From Ignavibacteriales bacterium (GTDB lineage: Bacteria > Bacteroidota > Ignavibacteria > Ignavibacteriales > Ignavibacteriaceae): 36,152 bases of DNA. The position numbers and the translations under genes were made by a program. Shown piece after piece: positions 16,314 to 29,284 of this stretch. Within the stretch, counting starts at the first letter, position 1. The number at the start of each line of letters is the position of its first letter. The DNA is taken from positions 1 through 36,152 of the forward strand of contig JAGUXE010000091.1 of assembly GCA_020061995.1 (NCBI GenBank), written 5' to 3'. The notes below the pieces were generated by a model. It had not been told where the DNA came from. It was given only the letters and a program-made list of their open reading frames with translations, and did not search any database.

Positions 16314-19300
16314 ATGGTTTCCACAATCAAACTTCTACGGGAAATTCTATCCCGTCGTATCCTTGTGCTCGATGGCGCAATGGGTACAATGATTCAACGA
16401 CACAAACTTACCGAAAGTGATTTTCGGGGTGCACGCTTTAAGGATCATCCACATGATCTGAAAGGGAATAACGATTTACTTTCTATTACTCAACCTGAGA
16501 TAATAAAAGGTATTCACCGTGAGTATCTTGAAGCCGGTGCCGACATAATTGAAACCAACACTTTCAATTCAACATCAATTTCTCAAGCAGATTATCTCAC
16601 AGAAAATCTGGCTTATGAATTGAATTTTCAGTCGGCAAAAATTGCAAAAGAAGCTGCAGATGAATTTACAAAAATGAATCCCGATAAACCCCGTTTTGTA
16701 GCAGGGGCACTCGGACCAACAAACAAAACAGCATCATTATCCCCCGATGTAAATGATCCCGGTTTTCGCGCAATTACATTTGATGCGCTTGTAACTGCTT
16801 ATGCCGAGCAAGCAAAAGGATTAATAGATGGTGGTGCAGATATTCTTCTTGTCGAAACTATTTTTGATACACTAAATGCCAAAGCTGCATTATTCGGGAT
16901 ATCACAATTATTACGCGAACTTAATATTGAAATTCCGATTATGATTTCAGGTACTATCGTTGATAATAGCGGTCGTACTTTATCGGGACAAACTACAGAA
17001 GCTTTTTGGATTTCAGTTTCACATACAAAAAATTTAATTAGTGTCGGCTTGAACTGTGCACTCGGCGCAACTCAAATGAGACCGTTTCTTCAAGATTTAT
17101 CAAGAATGGCGAATTGTTATATCAGCGTTTATCCTAATGCGGGATTGCCAAATCATTTCGGTGAGTATGATGAGACTGCCGACATCATGTCGAATACTCT
17201 AAGTGAATTTGCACAGAGTAATTTATTTAATATTGTCGGCGGTTGCTGCGGTACAACTCCCGATCATATTCGTGCAATTGCAGAAATGGCTAAGAATTAT
17301 AAACCGAGAGAAATTCCCCTCAATGATAATTATTTAAAACTGAGCGGATTGGAGCCGGTAACAATTCGCCCTGAAACAAACTTTGTAAATATTGGCGAAC
17401 GGACTAACGTAACCGGTTCAAAAGCCTTTGCAAATATGATTCTTAAAGGAGATTATGATGCAGCCCTTTCTGTTGCACGTCAGCAAGTAGAAAATGGCGC
17501 ACAGGTTATCGATATAAATTTAGATGAAGGAATGCTTGACAGCGAAGAAGCAATGATTAAGTTTCTTAATCTTCTTCAAGCTGAACCTGATATTGCTAAA
17601 GTACCGATTATGCTTGATTCTTCTAAATGGACTGTAATTGAATCCGGCTTAAAACGTCTTCAAGGAAAAGGAATTGTCAATTCAATTAGCATGAAAGAAG
17701 GGGAAGAAGTATTTAAAGATCATGCAAGAAAAGTACTTGACTACGGTGCGGCAGTAATTGTAATGGCTTTTGACGAACAGGGACAAGCTGATTCTGTTGA
17801 AAGAAAAATTGATATTTGTAAGCGTGCGTATAAAATTCTAACAGAAGAAGTTGGTTTCCCTCCGTATGATATAATTTTCGATCCGAATGTTCTAACAGTT
17901 GCAACAGGAATTGAAGAGCATAACAATTATGCCGTCAACTTTATTGAAGCAACTCGTTGGATAAAACAAAATCTTCCATTTGCAAAAGTAAGCGGCGGAA
18001 TTAGCAATATCTCTTTTTCATTCAGAGGAAATAATGTTGTCCGCGAAGCTATGCACTCCGCATTCCTTTATCATGCAATCAAAGCCGGACTCGATATGGG
18101 AATTGTCAACGCCGGACAACTTGAAGTCTATGAAGAAATTTCAAAAGATTTGCGCGAACTTGTAGAAGATGTCTTGCTAAACCGAAGACAAGATGCCACC
18201 GAACGACTTATAGATTTCGCAGAAAAAGTTAAACAAAAAGATAAAGCCGAAATTGTTAAAGATGAATGGAGAAACGGTTCTGTTGAAGAACGCCTAAAGC
18301 ATGCGTTAATAAAGGGGATTGTTGAGTTCATTGATACCGATATTGAAGAAGCAAGATTAAAATATAAACGTCCGCTTGAGGTTATCGAAGGACCACTCAT
18401 GGCGGGAATGAATGTAGTCGGTGATCTTTTTGGTGCGGGGAAAATGTTTCTTCCGCAAGTTGTTAAAAGTGCACGCGTAATGAAAAAAGCCGTTGCCATT
18501 TTAATTCCGTACATCGAAGAAGAAAAAGCGGCAGCAAACGATACTCGCGAAGCCGGTAAAGTTCTAATGGCAACTGTTAAAGGGGATGTGCATGACATCG
18601 GTAAGAATATTGTTGGCGTTGTACTTGGCTGCAATAACTATAAAGTTGTTGATTTAGGTGTGATGGTTTCTGCAGAAAAGATTATCCAAACTGCAATTGA
18701 TGAAAAAGTTGATGTTATAGGTTTAAGCGGATTAATAACTCCATCGTTAGATGAGATGTGTTTTGTTGCTTCTGAAATGGAGCGCAAAGGATTGAAAATT
18801 CCTTTAATGATTGGTGGAGCAACAACATCAAGAATTCATACTGCAGTAAAAATTGCTCCAAACTACAGTCAACCTGTAGTTCATGTTTTAGATGCATCAC
18901 GTAGTGTTCCGGTTGTAAGCAATTTGATTAATGATGATGCGAATATCCGCAGAAATTATACTGAGCAGATTAGCAAGGAGTATCAACATCTTCGCGACGA
19001 ACATCTTAGAAGAAGAGAAGATAAAAAGTATCTTACAATAGAAGATGCAAGAAAAAACAAACCGACCTTCGACTGGAATTCTGTTCCCATAACTCCTCCC
19101 GTTAAACCAGGTGTAACGGTTTTAAATGATTATCCTTTAGCAGAACTTCGAAAGTACATCGACTGGACTCCCTTCTTTATGACATGGGAATTAAAAGGAA
19201 AGTATCCCTCTATTTTTGAGGATGCCAAATATGGTGTTGAAGCAAAAAAACTTTTTAATGATGCAAATAAATTACTTGATACAATAATCACTGAAAATTC

Positions 19301-20006
19301 ATTAAAGGCAAATGGAGTAATTGGATTATTCGCAGCTAATAGTATCGAAGATGATATTGAAGTTTATGCGGATGATACGCGTCAAGGAGTTTTATCGGTA
19401 TTTCATACTTTGAGAAATCAAGGAGCAAAATCGAAAGACTCGAACAACATTGCACTCGCTGATTTTGTAGCTCCACATGAGAGCGGCATCAATGATTACA
19501 TCGGTGCTTTTGCTGTAACGACGGGAATTGGCATTGAAGCTTTAATCGACAAATATGAAAAAGATCATGACGATTACAATTCAATAATGGTTAAGGCAAT
19601 TGCCGACCGTTTAGCCGAAGCATTTGCTGAACATCTGCATGAAAAAGTGCGAAAAGAATTTTGGGGATATTCAAAAGATGAAAATCTTTCAAATGAAGAA
19701 TTGATAAAAGAAAAATATAAAGGAATTCGCCCGGCACCGGGTTATCCCGCTCAACCAGATCATACTGAAAAAATAACAATATTCGAGTTACTTTCGGTTG
19801 AGAAAAATACAGGAATTACTTTAACTGAAAGTCTTGCAATGTACCCGACTGCATCAGTGAGCGGCTTGTATTTCGCACATCCTGAAGCAAAATATTTTAA
19901 TGTCGGTAAGATATCAAAAGATCAGGTTATTGATTATCATACTCGAAAAGGGATGAGCATTATCGAAACAGAAAGATGGCTTCGACCAATACTGAATTAT
20001 GATTAA
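16314..20006 (+). CDS. metH: cobalamin-dependent methionine synthase
   Basis: Transfers a methyl group from methyltetrahydrofolate to homocysteine through methylcobalamin. At 1230 residues it is full length (1227 in E. coli) with all four modules. The homocysteine domain (about 10-330) has the zinc cysteines C248 in GLNCALG and C311/C312 in GGCCGTT. The folate domain (about 345-620) begins [14 protein letters not shown]. The B12 domain carries the GDVHDIGKN motif with the cobalt-ligand histidine at residue 760. The C-terminal AdoMet reactivation domain (about 900-1230) includes [12 protein letters not shown]. The protein therefore needs cobalamin, and B12 synthesis or uptake must exist elsewhere. 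A candidate structured leader precedes it. Expression stands alone; the next gene starts 103 bases later. Confidence 0.97.
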   Translation: MVSTIKLLREILSRRILVLDGAMGTMIQRHKLTESDFRGARFKDHPHDLKGNNDLLSITQPEIIKGIHREYLEAGADIIETNTFNSTSISQADYLTENLAYELNFQSAKIAKEAADEFTKMNPDKPRFVAGALGPTNKTASLSPDVNDPGFRAITFDALVTAYAEQAKGLIDGGADILLVETIFDTLNAKAALFGISQLLRELNIEIPIMISGTIVDNSGRTLSGQTTEAFWISVSHTKNLISVGLNCALGATQMRPFLQDLSRMANCYISVYPNAGLPNHFGEYDETADIMSNTLSEFAQSNLFNIVGGCCGTTPDHIRAIAEMAKNYKPREIPLNDNYLKLSGLEPVTIRPETNFVNIGERTNVTGSKAFANMILKGDYDAALSVARQQVENGAQVIDINLDEGMLDSEEAMIKFLNLLQAEPDIAKVPIMLDSSKWTVIESGLKRLQGKGIVNSISMKEGEEVFKDHARKVLDYGAAVIVMAFDEQGQADSVERKIDICKRAYKILTEEVGFPPYDIIFDPNVLTVATGIEEHNNYAVNFIEATRWIKQNLPFAKVSGGISNISFSFRGNNVVREAMHSAFLYHAIKAGLDMGIVNAGQLEVYEEISKDLRELVEDVLLNRRQDATERLIDFAEKVKQKDKAEIVKDEWRNGSVEERLKHALIKGIVEFIDTDIEEARLKYKRPLEVIEGPLMAGMNVVGDLFGAGKMFLPQVVKSARVMKKAVAILIPYIEEEKAAANDTREAGKVLMATVKGDVHDIGKNIVGVVLGCNNYKVVDLGVMVSAEKIIQTAIDEKVDVIGLSGLITPSLDEMCFVASEMERKGLKIPLMIGGATTSRIHTAVKIAPNYSQPVVHVLDASRSVPVVSNLINDDANIRRNYTEQISKEYQHLRDEHLRRREDKKYLTIEDARKNKPTFDWNSVPITPPVKPGVTVLNDYPLAELRKYIDWTPFFMTWELKGKYPSIFEDAKYGVEAKKLFNDANKLLDTIITENSLKANGVIGLFAANSIEDDIEVYADDTRQGVLSVFHTLRNQGAKSKDSNNIALADFVAPHESGINDYIGAFAVTTGIGIEALIDKYEKDHDDYNSIMVKAIADRLAEAFAEHLHEKVRKEFWGYSKDENLSNEELIKEKYKGIRPAPGYPAQPDHTEKITIFELLSVEKNTGITLTESLAMYPTASVSGLYFAHPEAKYFNVGKISKDQVIDYHTRKGMSIIETERWLRPILNYD

Positions 20007-20109
20007 ACACTATTTCTTAATTTCATTTGCTTAACCAGAATATGAAAAAGAGCAGCTTCGTACAATATTGTCAATAGCCGATATTAAGTTGAATAATTAA
20101 AAGTAAAAC

Positions 20110-21045
20110 ATGGAAATAATTAAAATTGAAAATCTATCTAAAGAATTTTCTTCTCTTAAAAGAAAGAATAGTTTATTAGCATTAGACAATGTTTCCCTCT
20201 CTGTTGAAAGAGGAAAAATATTCGGATTACTCGGTCAAAATGGAGCAGGTAAAACTACTCTTGTAAAAATTCTGCTCGGTTTAACTCATCCCACCGAAGG
20301 AAGATTTTCTTTATTTGGTGATTTGACTAATAACTATAAAAACAAAAAACGAATCGGCTATCTTCCTGAAAATCACAGATTCCCGAATTTCTTAACCGCC
20401 TATCAAGTCCTCTACTATTTGGCATTATTAAGCGAGCTTGACTATAGAGGATTGAAAACCAAAATTTATGAATCATTAGAACTTGTCGGATTAAAAGGTG
20501 TAGAAAAGAAGAAAGTAAAAACTTTTTCTAAAGGGATGATGCAAAGATTAGGTATTGCTCAATCTATTATACATAACCCCGATTTAATTTTTCTTGATGA
20601 ACCGACAGACGGAATTGATCCAATCGGCAGAAAAGAAATTCGAGATATTTTAGTCCGATTGAAAAACGAAAACAAAACTGTTTTTCTTAATAGTCATATT
20701 TTATCTGAAGTTGAATTAATTACCGATAATGTTGCCATTCTTCATAAGGGTAAATTAATTAAACAAGGAAGCATCAGCGAACTAACGGCAATCGAGAATG
20801 AGTACAAAATTACAACGGATGCAGAACTTGATGAGTTTTTATATCAGGAAGATTTTTCAAAGTTTAATTTGAAAAAACTATCAGGATTTACTTATGTCTT
20901 AACAGGCTCTGATGAATCCGGCTTGAATAATCTAATCGATCTGTTTCGATTAAAAGGAATTACAATTAAAGAATTAATTAAGCAAAAACTCTCTCTTGAG
21001 GAAATTTTTATAAGCTTGATTAAAGATTTGGACAAAGGTAATTAA
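20110..21045 (+). CDS. ABC transporter ATP-binding protein
   Basis: The ATPase subunit of an ABC-2-type transporter. Walker A GQNGAGKTT (42-50), signature FSKGMMQRLGIAQ (139-151), Walker B LIFLDEPTDGIDP (159-171) and the switch histidine in LNSHILSE are all present. The protein has 311 residues, including a C-terminal accessory region (about 220-311) common in drug, lipid or copper-type exporters of the CcmA/NosF group. The permease gene begins one base after its stop codon and uses a ribosome site inside this gene, so the two form a coupled pair. The substrate is unknown; nothing nearby suggests one. Confidence 0.93.
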   Translation: MEIIKIENLSKEFSSLKRKNSLLALDNVSLSVERGKIFGLLGQNGAGKTTLVKILLGLTHPTEGRFSLFGDLTNNYKNKKRIGYLPENHRFPNFLTAYQVLYYLALLSELDYRGLKTKIYESLELVGLKGVEKKKVKTFSKGMMQRLGIAQSIIHNPDLIFLDEPTDGIDPIGRKEIRDILVRLKNENKTVFLNSHILSEVELITDNVAILHKGKLIKQGSISELTAIENEYKITTDAELDEFLYQEDFSKFNLKKLSGFTYVLTGSDESGLNNLIDLFRLKGITIKELIKQKLSLEEIFISLIKDLDKGN

Positions 21046-21046
21046 G

Positions 21047-21862
21047 ATGCGTAATATTTTAATCATCATTCTATACACTTTGAGAGAGCTTTTTGCCAGG
21101 AAACTATTTATTGCTTTCGGAATAATCTCAACGCTTGCAATCGGAATCATTTGGCTGATATTGGCAAACGGTTCTGTAATGATAAATCAATTAGGAAGTT
21201 CGAATCTTAATTTTGAAGAAATGGAAAAAGTAGTTATTGGTTTTGAAGTATCAGCAATTTTATTTTTGTCCGATTTATTTATTCTGATAGCCATTTTCTC
21301 ATCCGCAAACCTTATCCCTTCAATGTTAGAAAAAGGGGCGATAGATGTTTTTTTATCAAAACCGATAAGCAGAATTCAACTGATTTCCGGGAAATATCTT
21401 GGTGGTGTAACTTTTGTATTTCTAAACATGACTTATCTTGTTGTCGGGATTTTCCTTGTTGTTTCATTCTATTTTAATCTCTGGAGTTTCACAGTATTAT
21501 TAGCAATTCCCGTTATTACATTTACTTTTGCCCTGTTGAATATTTTTCTTCTGATTTCGGGACTGCTAACTCGAGGTTCTGCTTTAGGAATGATCATAAC
21601 ATACTTTTATTTTATAGTCCTTAGTCCGATTCTCGCCGCGCGTGACTCGGTTGGTAATTTCATAGATAGCGGATTCCTAAAACAGACTTTAAATGTCTTA
21701 TATTATATACTTCCACAAGTGCATGATATTGTAAAAACCGTATTCAAACAGATTTTATTGCAAAACGAAAATGTACAATATGAACTTATTCTTTATTCTT
21801 CACTCTTTCTGATTATTGGGTTAACCCTTTCCTTTTTCATTTTTGAAAAGAAAGATTTGTGA
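21047..21862 (+). CDS. ABC-2 type transporter permease
   Basis: A 271-residue integral membrane protein with about six hydrophobic segments, spread from residues 15-40 to 240-265. The ABC-2/NosY-type signature is visible around EKGAIDVFLSKPISRIQLISGKY split between segments: an alternation of a short cytoplasmic loop and the SKPISR motif, typical of permeases that follow CcmA-like ATPases. It starts one base after the ATPase gene, with AAAGG upstream of the ATG. It ends close to the serA gene on the opposite strand, 12 bases away, with no clear terminator between. Likely to form an exporter with the preceding gene; cargo unknown. Confidence 0.88.
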   Translation: MRNILIIILYTLRELFARKLFIAFGIISTLAIGIIWLILANGSVMINQLGSSNLNFEEMEKVVIGFEVSAILFLSDLFILIAIFSSANLIPSMLEKGAIDVFLSKPISRIQLISGKYLGGVTFVFLNMTYLVVGIFLVVSFYFNLWSFTVLLAIPVITFTFALLNIFLLISGLLTRGSALGMIITYFYFIVLSPILAARDSVGNFIDSGFLKQTLNVLYYILPQVHDIVKTVFKQILLQNENVQYELILYSSLFLIIGLTLSFFIFEKKDL

Positions 21863-21874
21863 CGTTATTAAATC

Positions 21875-23116
21875 TTAATACAATACTCTTGTTTTTATAG
21901 TGCCTCGTATTGATTTAAGTTCTTTCATTATTTCTTTCGAATTTACCTTACCGTCAATATCTAAAATCACATAACCGATATAAGGATCGGTCTGCAAATA
22001 CTGTGACGCTATATTCATTTTTTTTGCTGTAAACACTTTTGTAATCTTGTTTAGTATTCCCGGTTTGTTTTGGTGAATGTGAAGATAACGTTGTTTGTTA
22101 ACATTTGGAGCAAGTGATACTTCCACAAAATTAGTTGCTCCGAGTGTTGAACCGATGTTGCTATATTTAATCAATTTTTCGGAAACTTCCACAGCAATGC
22201 TTGCTTGAGCTTCGGCAGTACTTCCGCCAATATGGGGAGTGAGAATCACATTCGGAAAGTTTTGCAAAACGCTTGCAAATTCTTCTTGATTTGAAGTTGG
22301 CTCAATAGGAAAAACATCAATCGCTGCACCGGATAAATGTTTCTTTCGCAAAGCATCTGCGAGATGGTCAAGATTAACAATGCTTCCACGAGAAGCATTT
22401 ATAAGAGCCGCCCCTTTTTTCATCAAAGCAAGTTCTTTTTTTGTAATCATATTTTTTGTCAGCTCAGTCTCAGGAACATGTAAAGTAACAATATCAGATG
22501 ATGAAAGAAGCAGTTCTAAACTCGAAGATGGATGAGCGTTTCCAAGACTGAGTTTATTTTCGATATCATAATAGATGACATTCATTCCATAGTTTTCAGC
22601 AAGTATAGAGACTTGCGATCCGATATGTCCGTATCCGATAATTCCTATTACTTTTCCGCGAGCTTCAAATGAAGTTGAAGCATCTTTTAACCATTCTCCG
22701 CGATGTGCTGCATAATTTTTTTCGGGAATTTTTCTTAAAAGAAAAATTGCTTCGCTAATAACGAGTTCAGCAACTGAACGCGTATTTGAAAATGGAGCAT
22801 TGAAAACCGGAATTCCTTTCTTCTTTGCAGATAGAAGATCAACCTGATTCGTCCCAATACTGAAGCAGCCAATTGCGATAAGTTTTTCGGCGTGCTGTAA
22901 AACATCTTCAGTTAACAGTGTTCGGGACCGTATTCCTATGAGATGAACATCTTTTATTTTTTTAATCAGCTCGTCTTTTTCTAAAGAACCAACCAAATAT
23001 TCAATGTTGTTATAACCGTTTTCTTTAAATAAATCTATCCCACTTTGATGAACCCCTTCAAGAAGTAAAACTTTAATTTTCTCTTTTGATAGTGAAAGTC
23101 GAGCATGATTATTCAT
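21875..23116 (-). CDS. serA: D-3-phosphoglycerate dehydrogenase
   Basis: First step of serine biosynthesis: oxidation of 3-phosphoglycerate to phosphohydroxypyruvate. At 413 residues it matches the short E. coli type (410). The family landmarks are GCFSIGTNQVDL (substrate domain), GKVIGIIGYGHIGSQV (NAD binding), NASRGSIVNLDHL, and the catalytic-histidine region ILTPHIGGSTAEAQ. The C-terminal ACT domain (about 335-413) carries HIHQNKPGILNKITK and is the usual site for serine feedback inhibition. Serine supplies one-carbon units, so the enzyme is functionally related to MetH nearby, though the two are not in one operon. The start is supported by the conserved LSKEKIKVLLLEG opening. Confidence 0.96.
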   Translation of the reverse strand: MNNHARLSLSKEKIKVLLLEGVHQSGIDLFKENGYNNIEYLVGSLEKDELIKKIKDVHLIGIRSRTLLTEDVLQHAEKLIAIGCFSIGTNQVDLLSAKKKGIPVFNAPFSNTRSVAELVISEAIFLLRKIPEKNYAAHRGEWLKDASTSFEARGKVIGIIGYGHIGSQVSILAENYGMNVIYYDIENKLSLGNAHPSSSLELLLSSSDIVTLHVPETELTKNMITKKELALMKKGAALINASRGSIVNLDHLADALRKKHLSGAAIDVFPIEPTSNQEEFASVLQNFPNVILTPHIGGSTAEAQASIAVEVSEKLIKYSNIGSTLGATNFVEVSLAPNVNKQRYLHIHQNKPGILNKITKVFTAKKMNIASQYLQTDPYIGYVILDIDGKVNSKEIMKELKSIRGTIKTRVLY

Positions 23117-23211
23117 ATTTAAACCAAATATTTCTTTTCCGCAAAGTTGTTCCCCTAACTTTTAAATCATTGTTAGAAAGTTAAATGTTTTATTAAGATG
23201 TTATAGAATTA

Positions 23212-25176
<1,965 letters not shown>

Positions 25177-25267
25177 CTTGCTATCCTTAAATAGTTACAC
25201 TCATTGATTAACGGACTGAAAGATAGAAATTAATTACTGGAATTTCCAAACGTATATAAATTTTTTT

Positions 25268-25864
25268 TTATTTACGCATTAAGGTATAAAGTTCTTTAAT
25301 TTCATTTGAAGTGAGTTCGGTTACATCACCAGGTAAAAGATTATCAAGATAAATATTTGCGATTCTTATTCGAATTAATCGCAACGTAGGAAAACCAATA
25401 GCAGCCGTCATCTTTCTAACTTGTCTGTTTCTTCCTTCTGTAATAATAAGTTTTATCCATGTATCCGGAATGTTTTTCCTCACACGTATTGGGGGATTTC
25501 TTTCGGGAAACTGATTAAATTCATTCAAGAAGAAAACTTTTGCCGGTTTTGTCTTTCTACTTTCAATTACTACTCCGGACTCAAGTTTTTCTAAATCAAC
25601 TTTACGGGGCGCACCATCAACTTGAACTGCGTATTCTCTCTCATGTTCATATTTAGGGTTAAGCAGCAAATCCGTTAATGTTTTATCATTAGTTAAAAGA
25701 AGAAGTCCCTCGCTATTGCTGTCCAATCTGCCAACCGGATACACATCTACAGGGAAATTATAAAGATTGGCAAGAGTCAACCTTCCGGCATCGTCAGTAA
25801 ACTGACTTAGCATACCGTAAGGTTTGTAAATTTTGAAATAAAAATGTCTCGTTTTTGTTTTCAT
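25268..25864 (-). CDS. rluE: 23S rRNA pseudouridine synthase (RluE-like)
   Basis: A 198-residue RsuA-family pseudouridine synthase without an S4 domain, as in RluE. The opening FKIYKPYGMLSQFTDD closely follows the RluE pattern (KPYxVLSQFTD). The catalytic aspartate is D48 in GRLDSNSEGLLLLTND. A later ITEGRNRQVRKMTAAIGFP segment is the conserved RNA-contact and fold motif. RluE of E. coli modifies U2457 of 23S rRNA; the same site is expected but not shown here. The gene is divergent from a small charged-protein gene; the intervening 117 bases must hold both promoters. Confidence 0.92.
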   Translation of the reverse strand: MKTKTRHFYFKIYKPYGMLSQFTDDAGRLTLANLYNFPVDVYPVGRLDSNSEGLLLLTNDKTLTDLLLNPKYEHEREYAVQVDGAPRKVDLEKLESGVVIESRKTKPAKVFFLNEFNQFPERNPPIRVRKNIPDTWIKLIITEGRNRQVRKMTAAIGFPTLRLIRIRIANIYLDNLLPGDVTELTSNEIKELYTLMRK

Positions 25865-25981
25865 ACTAAGCTAATCAGTTGTTCAAAAATCGAAAAAAAT
25901 ATAAAGAAATCATATCGAATAACACGTCTAATTTCATATCTTTACAGAATTATTTCTGAAATTTTGAAGAAAGAGATAATT

Positions 25982-26212
25982 ATGTCTTTTAGAGATCAAA
26001 AAAAATATATGGAAGAACTCAAACGTCACGATTACAAAATTAAAGGTAAAGATAGCGATGAGTTTAAGATTTTATTAAAGAGGCATAAAGATGAGGAGGA
26101 ATTTGACACTCTCTCATTATCAAAAGCTAAATTGCTTTATGAAAGATATTGTGTATCTGCGGTTAAAAAGAATTATGATCACTTCTTCAAAAAGCCGGAT
26201 GATCAGCAATAG
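25982..26212 (+). CDS. small charged protein, unknown function
   Basis: A predicted 76-residue, highly charged, probably helical and cytoplasmic protein. The reading frame is open back to 25844, but the ATG at 25982 follows AAAGAGA at a suitable distance and begins a more protein-like sequence (MSFRDQKKYMEELKRHDYK). Lysine, aspartate and glutamate dominate. No membrane segment, signal peptide or known motif is visible. A well-packed C-terminal half (LSLSKAKLLYERYCVSAVKKNYDHFF) argues for a real gene. It lies 83 bases upstream of the DUF2723 gene, so it may share its transcript. I do not recognise the family. Confidence 0.6.
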   Translation: MSFRDQKKYMEELKRHDYKIKGKDSDEFKILLKRHKDEEEFDTLSLSKAKLLYERYCVSAVKKNYDHFFKKPDDQQ

Positions 26213-26295
26213 CATAACAATATTCTGAATTTTTATATTGATAAATATATTAGTTGTAACTAAATTTTTGTTTCTGTTTCATATTAGAGGATAAA

Positions 26296-29265
26296 ATGAA
26301 TTATAAACTTCTTGAGCGCATCGTTGGAATTGCGGTCTTTATTATTTCGGCAACTGTATTGTTTTTTACGGTACAGCCATCTGTTTCGTTTTGGGATTGC
26401 GGTGAGTTTATTGCTGCCAGTTTTTCGTTGCAAGTACCACACCCTCCCGGAACCCCATTCTTTCTTCTTTTAGGAAGAATTTTTTCAATGATACCGTTTG
26501 CCGAAAACATTGCATTTAGAGTTAATGCTATATCAGTTTTAGCGAGTGCGTTTTCGGTACTTTTCCTTTATCTAATAGCTGTTATGCTGATACAAAACTA
26601 TCGCGGTAAAGAACCAAAAAATATGCTTGATGCTTTTGGAACTTATATTGCAGCAGCAATCGGTGCTTTATCTTTCTCATTTAGCGATACATTCTGGTTT
26701 AATGGTGTTGAAGCTGAAGTTTATGCAACAAGCACTTTCCTTTTAGCGGCTATTACTTATTTGATGATGCTTTGGAACGAGAAGGCTGATAATAAGGATA
26801 ACGAAAAATATATTTTGATGATCGCCTATTTAATCGGTTTATCAACAGCCGTTCATCTTATGAGTGTCCTTGCAGTTATTGCGGTTGTAATGATTATTAT
26901 GTTTAGAAAATATGTAGATGATGATGAATCTTTCAAAAAGACCGGATATATTTTATTAGGTCATACGGCTCTTATTTTAGTTTTAGCTTTTGCATTATGG
27001 GGCGGACAGACAAGTTCAAATCCACCATCTCCTGAAGAATATCAATCTTTTGATTCAAGGTTTAAATTAATTGTTGCCGGAATAAGTATCTTGATTATTG
27101 GTGCTTTCTGGAAAAAATTATTCTCTAGAAATTCTATCTATCTTCAATTAATTATTGGTGGACTGGCGCTTGTTATAACATATCCTGGAATGGTAAAAGT
27201 ATTCCCCGGAATTATGTCAAGCATTGCAGGTAATAATATGTGGACCGAGCTTTTATTTATTGCAGTTCTTCTTGGTGCTTTTGCTTATGGAGTTCACTAT
27301 TCAGTAAAAAACAATAAACCAACCCTACATCTTGTTTCCCTCTCATTAGTTTTTATCTTTTTGGGATTTGCTACGTATACTATGGTAATTGTTCGTGCAA
27401 ATCAACAGCCGCCAATGAACGAAAACGAGCCAAATGATTTTACTGAGTTAGTTTCATACTTAAACCGTGAACAATATGGTGACTTCCCAACATTCAAAAG
27501 AAGATTTGCAACAGAACCACATCAAATGGGAGTTTACAGTAACTACTCAAGCGATCTCGATTTCTGGTGGCGTTATCAAATGAACCATATGATGACCCGC
27601 TATTTATTATGGAATTATGCAGGACGAGAAAGTTGGAATCAGGATTCCGGTGTTAATATGTGGCCTTTTAATGCAGTTGGTAACGCACTCGGGAAGGCAT
27701 TTAATATCAGATTCTCCGGTGAAGCTAAAGATTCTCTTTATGGAATTCCTTTCTTACTCGGATTACTCGGAATTTATTTCCATTTCCGAAAAGATTGGAA
27801 GATGGCATCAACATTTATGATTCTATTTATTTTTATGGGTTATCTGACTGCATTCTATCAGAACCAGCAGCAACCTCAGCCGCGTGAAAGAGATTATTTT
27901 TATGTGGGAGCTTTTTTCGTTTATTCGATTTGGATTGCAATTGCAATACGCGGATTAATTGACCTTGCTCAGGAAAAAATAAAATCTGAATCCGCAAAGA
28001 AAGCCGCGGTTTATGGAATTTTAGCCTTCGGAGTTATTTTTGTTCCGATTAGAATGTTCCAGGCTAATTACTTCACCCATGATAGATCAAATAATTGGGT
28101 TCCTTGGGATTATTCATACAACTTACTTCAAAGTTGTGCGCCAAATGCAATATTATTTACCAACGGCGATAACGATACATTTCCCCTTTGGTACTTACAA
28201 GATGTAGAAGGTGTAAGACGCGATGTGAGAATTGCAAATCTTAGTTTAATTAATACTCCTTGGTACATCAAACAATTAAAAAATACCGAGCCTTACGGAG
28301 CCTCAAAAATTAAAATCAGGTTAAGTGATGCTCAAATAGAAGATATCCGCCCGATTCAGTGGAATCCACAGGATGTTACAATTCCGGCTCCGGGTGCTAA
28401 TATGCTCACTTCTGCTGATTTTAAACAATATAATATCATCGACTCATCAGTCTTAAAAACCGGCAGTATTACTTTCAGAATGAATAACACAATCGGTTAT
28501 GGTGAAATCAAAGCTATTCGTGTTCAAGATTTAATGGTTAAAGAAATTGTAGAAGCAAATAATTGGGAACGTCCGATTTACTTTGCAGTTACTTGCTCTG
28601 AAGACAGTAAAATCGGTTTAAGTGATTACTTAAAAATGGAAGGCATGGCACATCGATTAGTTCCCGAAAAGAAAAAACCGGGAATGGAATTTATTAACGA
28701 AGAGGTAATGAGAGCTCAACTTTTTGATATCAATCCAACTTTCAGCCGGGATTATAAACCTGGATTTAAGTTAAGAGGATTGGATGATAAAGGAATTTTC
28801 TTTGATGATAATCATGAAAGATTAACTCAAAATTATCGCAATTCATACATTCGTTTAGCTTTGTATTATATCAATAACGGTAATCAAACAGCAAAATGTG
28901 TTGAAGTACTCGATGAGATGGAGAAGAGAATCCCTCGTTCAGTAATTCCTATTGATCATAGAATTTTATTTGACATTGCCGGGCTTTATAACGCAGCCGA
29001 TGCTAAAGAAAGATATGCCGAGTTGGCTAAAGAGATTGAAACAAAAGCTTTGCTGATTATCGAAGAAAACCCAACGGATGTTTCTTCACAATATAATCCA
29101 TATCGTTTATTGATTGATCTTTACGAAAACTTGGGTGAATACGATAAAGCTATTAATATTCTTACAAGATTAAAGACTTATTATCCGAACGATCCATCCA
29201 TTAACAATATGATGGAACATTTTAAGTCACAAAAAACAGTAAAAGATACAATCGTTAAAAAGTAA
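26296..29265 (+). CDS. DUF2723 membrane protein with C-terminal TPR-like region
   Basis: A 989-residue polytopic membrane protein of the DUF2723 family, related to eukaryotic TMEM260 and probably a GT-C fold glycosyltransferase. The N-terminus has the family hallmark, FWDCGEF (32-38) followed by VPHPPGTPFFLLLGR, with D34 and E37 as candidate catalytic acids in the first outer loop. Roughly 12 membrane segments follow up to about residue 600. A soluble part holds NGDNDTFPLWYLQD and ANNWERPIYFAV, also conserved in the family. The last 130 residues look like TPR helices (YENLGEYDKAINILTRLKTYYP). TMEM260 is known as a protein O-mannosyltransferase; the bacterial function here is an inference. Confidence 0.88.
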   Translation: MNYKLLERIVGIAVFIISATVLFFTVQPSVSFWDCGEFIAASFSLQVPHPPGTPFFLLLGRIFSMIPFAENIAFRVNAISVLASAFSVLFLYLIAVMLIQNYRGKEPKNMLDAFGTYIAAAIGALSFSFSDTFWFNGVEAEVYATSTFLLAAITYLMMLWNEKADNKDNEKYILMIAYLIGLSTAVHLMSVLAVIAVVMIIMFRKYVDDDESFKKTGYILLGHTALILVLAFALWGGQTSSNPPSPEEYQSFDSRFKLIVAGISILIIGAFWKKLFSRNSIYLQLIIGGLALVITYPGMVKVFPGIMSSIAGNNMWTELLFIAVLLGAFAYGVHYSVKNNKPTLHLVSLSLVFIFLGFATYTMVIVRANQQPPMNENEPNDFTELVSYLNREQYGDFPTFKRRFATEPHQMGVYSNYSSDLDFWWRYQMNHMMTRYLLWNYAGRESWNQDSGVNMWPFNAVGNALGKAFNIRFSGEAKDSLYGIPFLLGLLGIYFHFRKDWKMASTFMILFIFMGYLTAFYQNQQQPQPRERDYFYVGAFFVYSIWIAIAIRGLIDLAQEKIKSESAKKAAVYGILAFGVIFVPIRMFQANYFTHDRSNNWVPWDYSYNLLQSCAPNAILFTNGDNDTFPLWYLQDVEGVRRDVRIANLSLINTPWYIKQLKNTEPYGASKIKIRLSDAQIEDIRPIQWNPQDVTIPAPGANMLTSADFKQYNIIDSSVLKTGSITFRMNNTIGYGEIKAIRVQDLMVKEIVEANNWERPIYFAVTCSEDSKIGLSDYLKMEGMAHRLVPEKKKPGMEFINEEVMRAQLFDINPTFSRDYKPGFKLRGLDDKGIFFDDNHERLTQNYRNSYIRLALYYINNGNQTAKCVEVLDEMEKRIPRSVIPIDHRILFDIAGLYNAADAKERYAELAKEIETKALLIIEENPTDVSSQYNPYRLLIDLYENLGEYDKAINILTRLKTYYPNDPSINNMMEHFKSQKTVKDTIVKK

Positions 29266-29284
29266 TTTTATATAACCCGATTTT

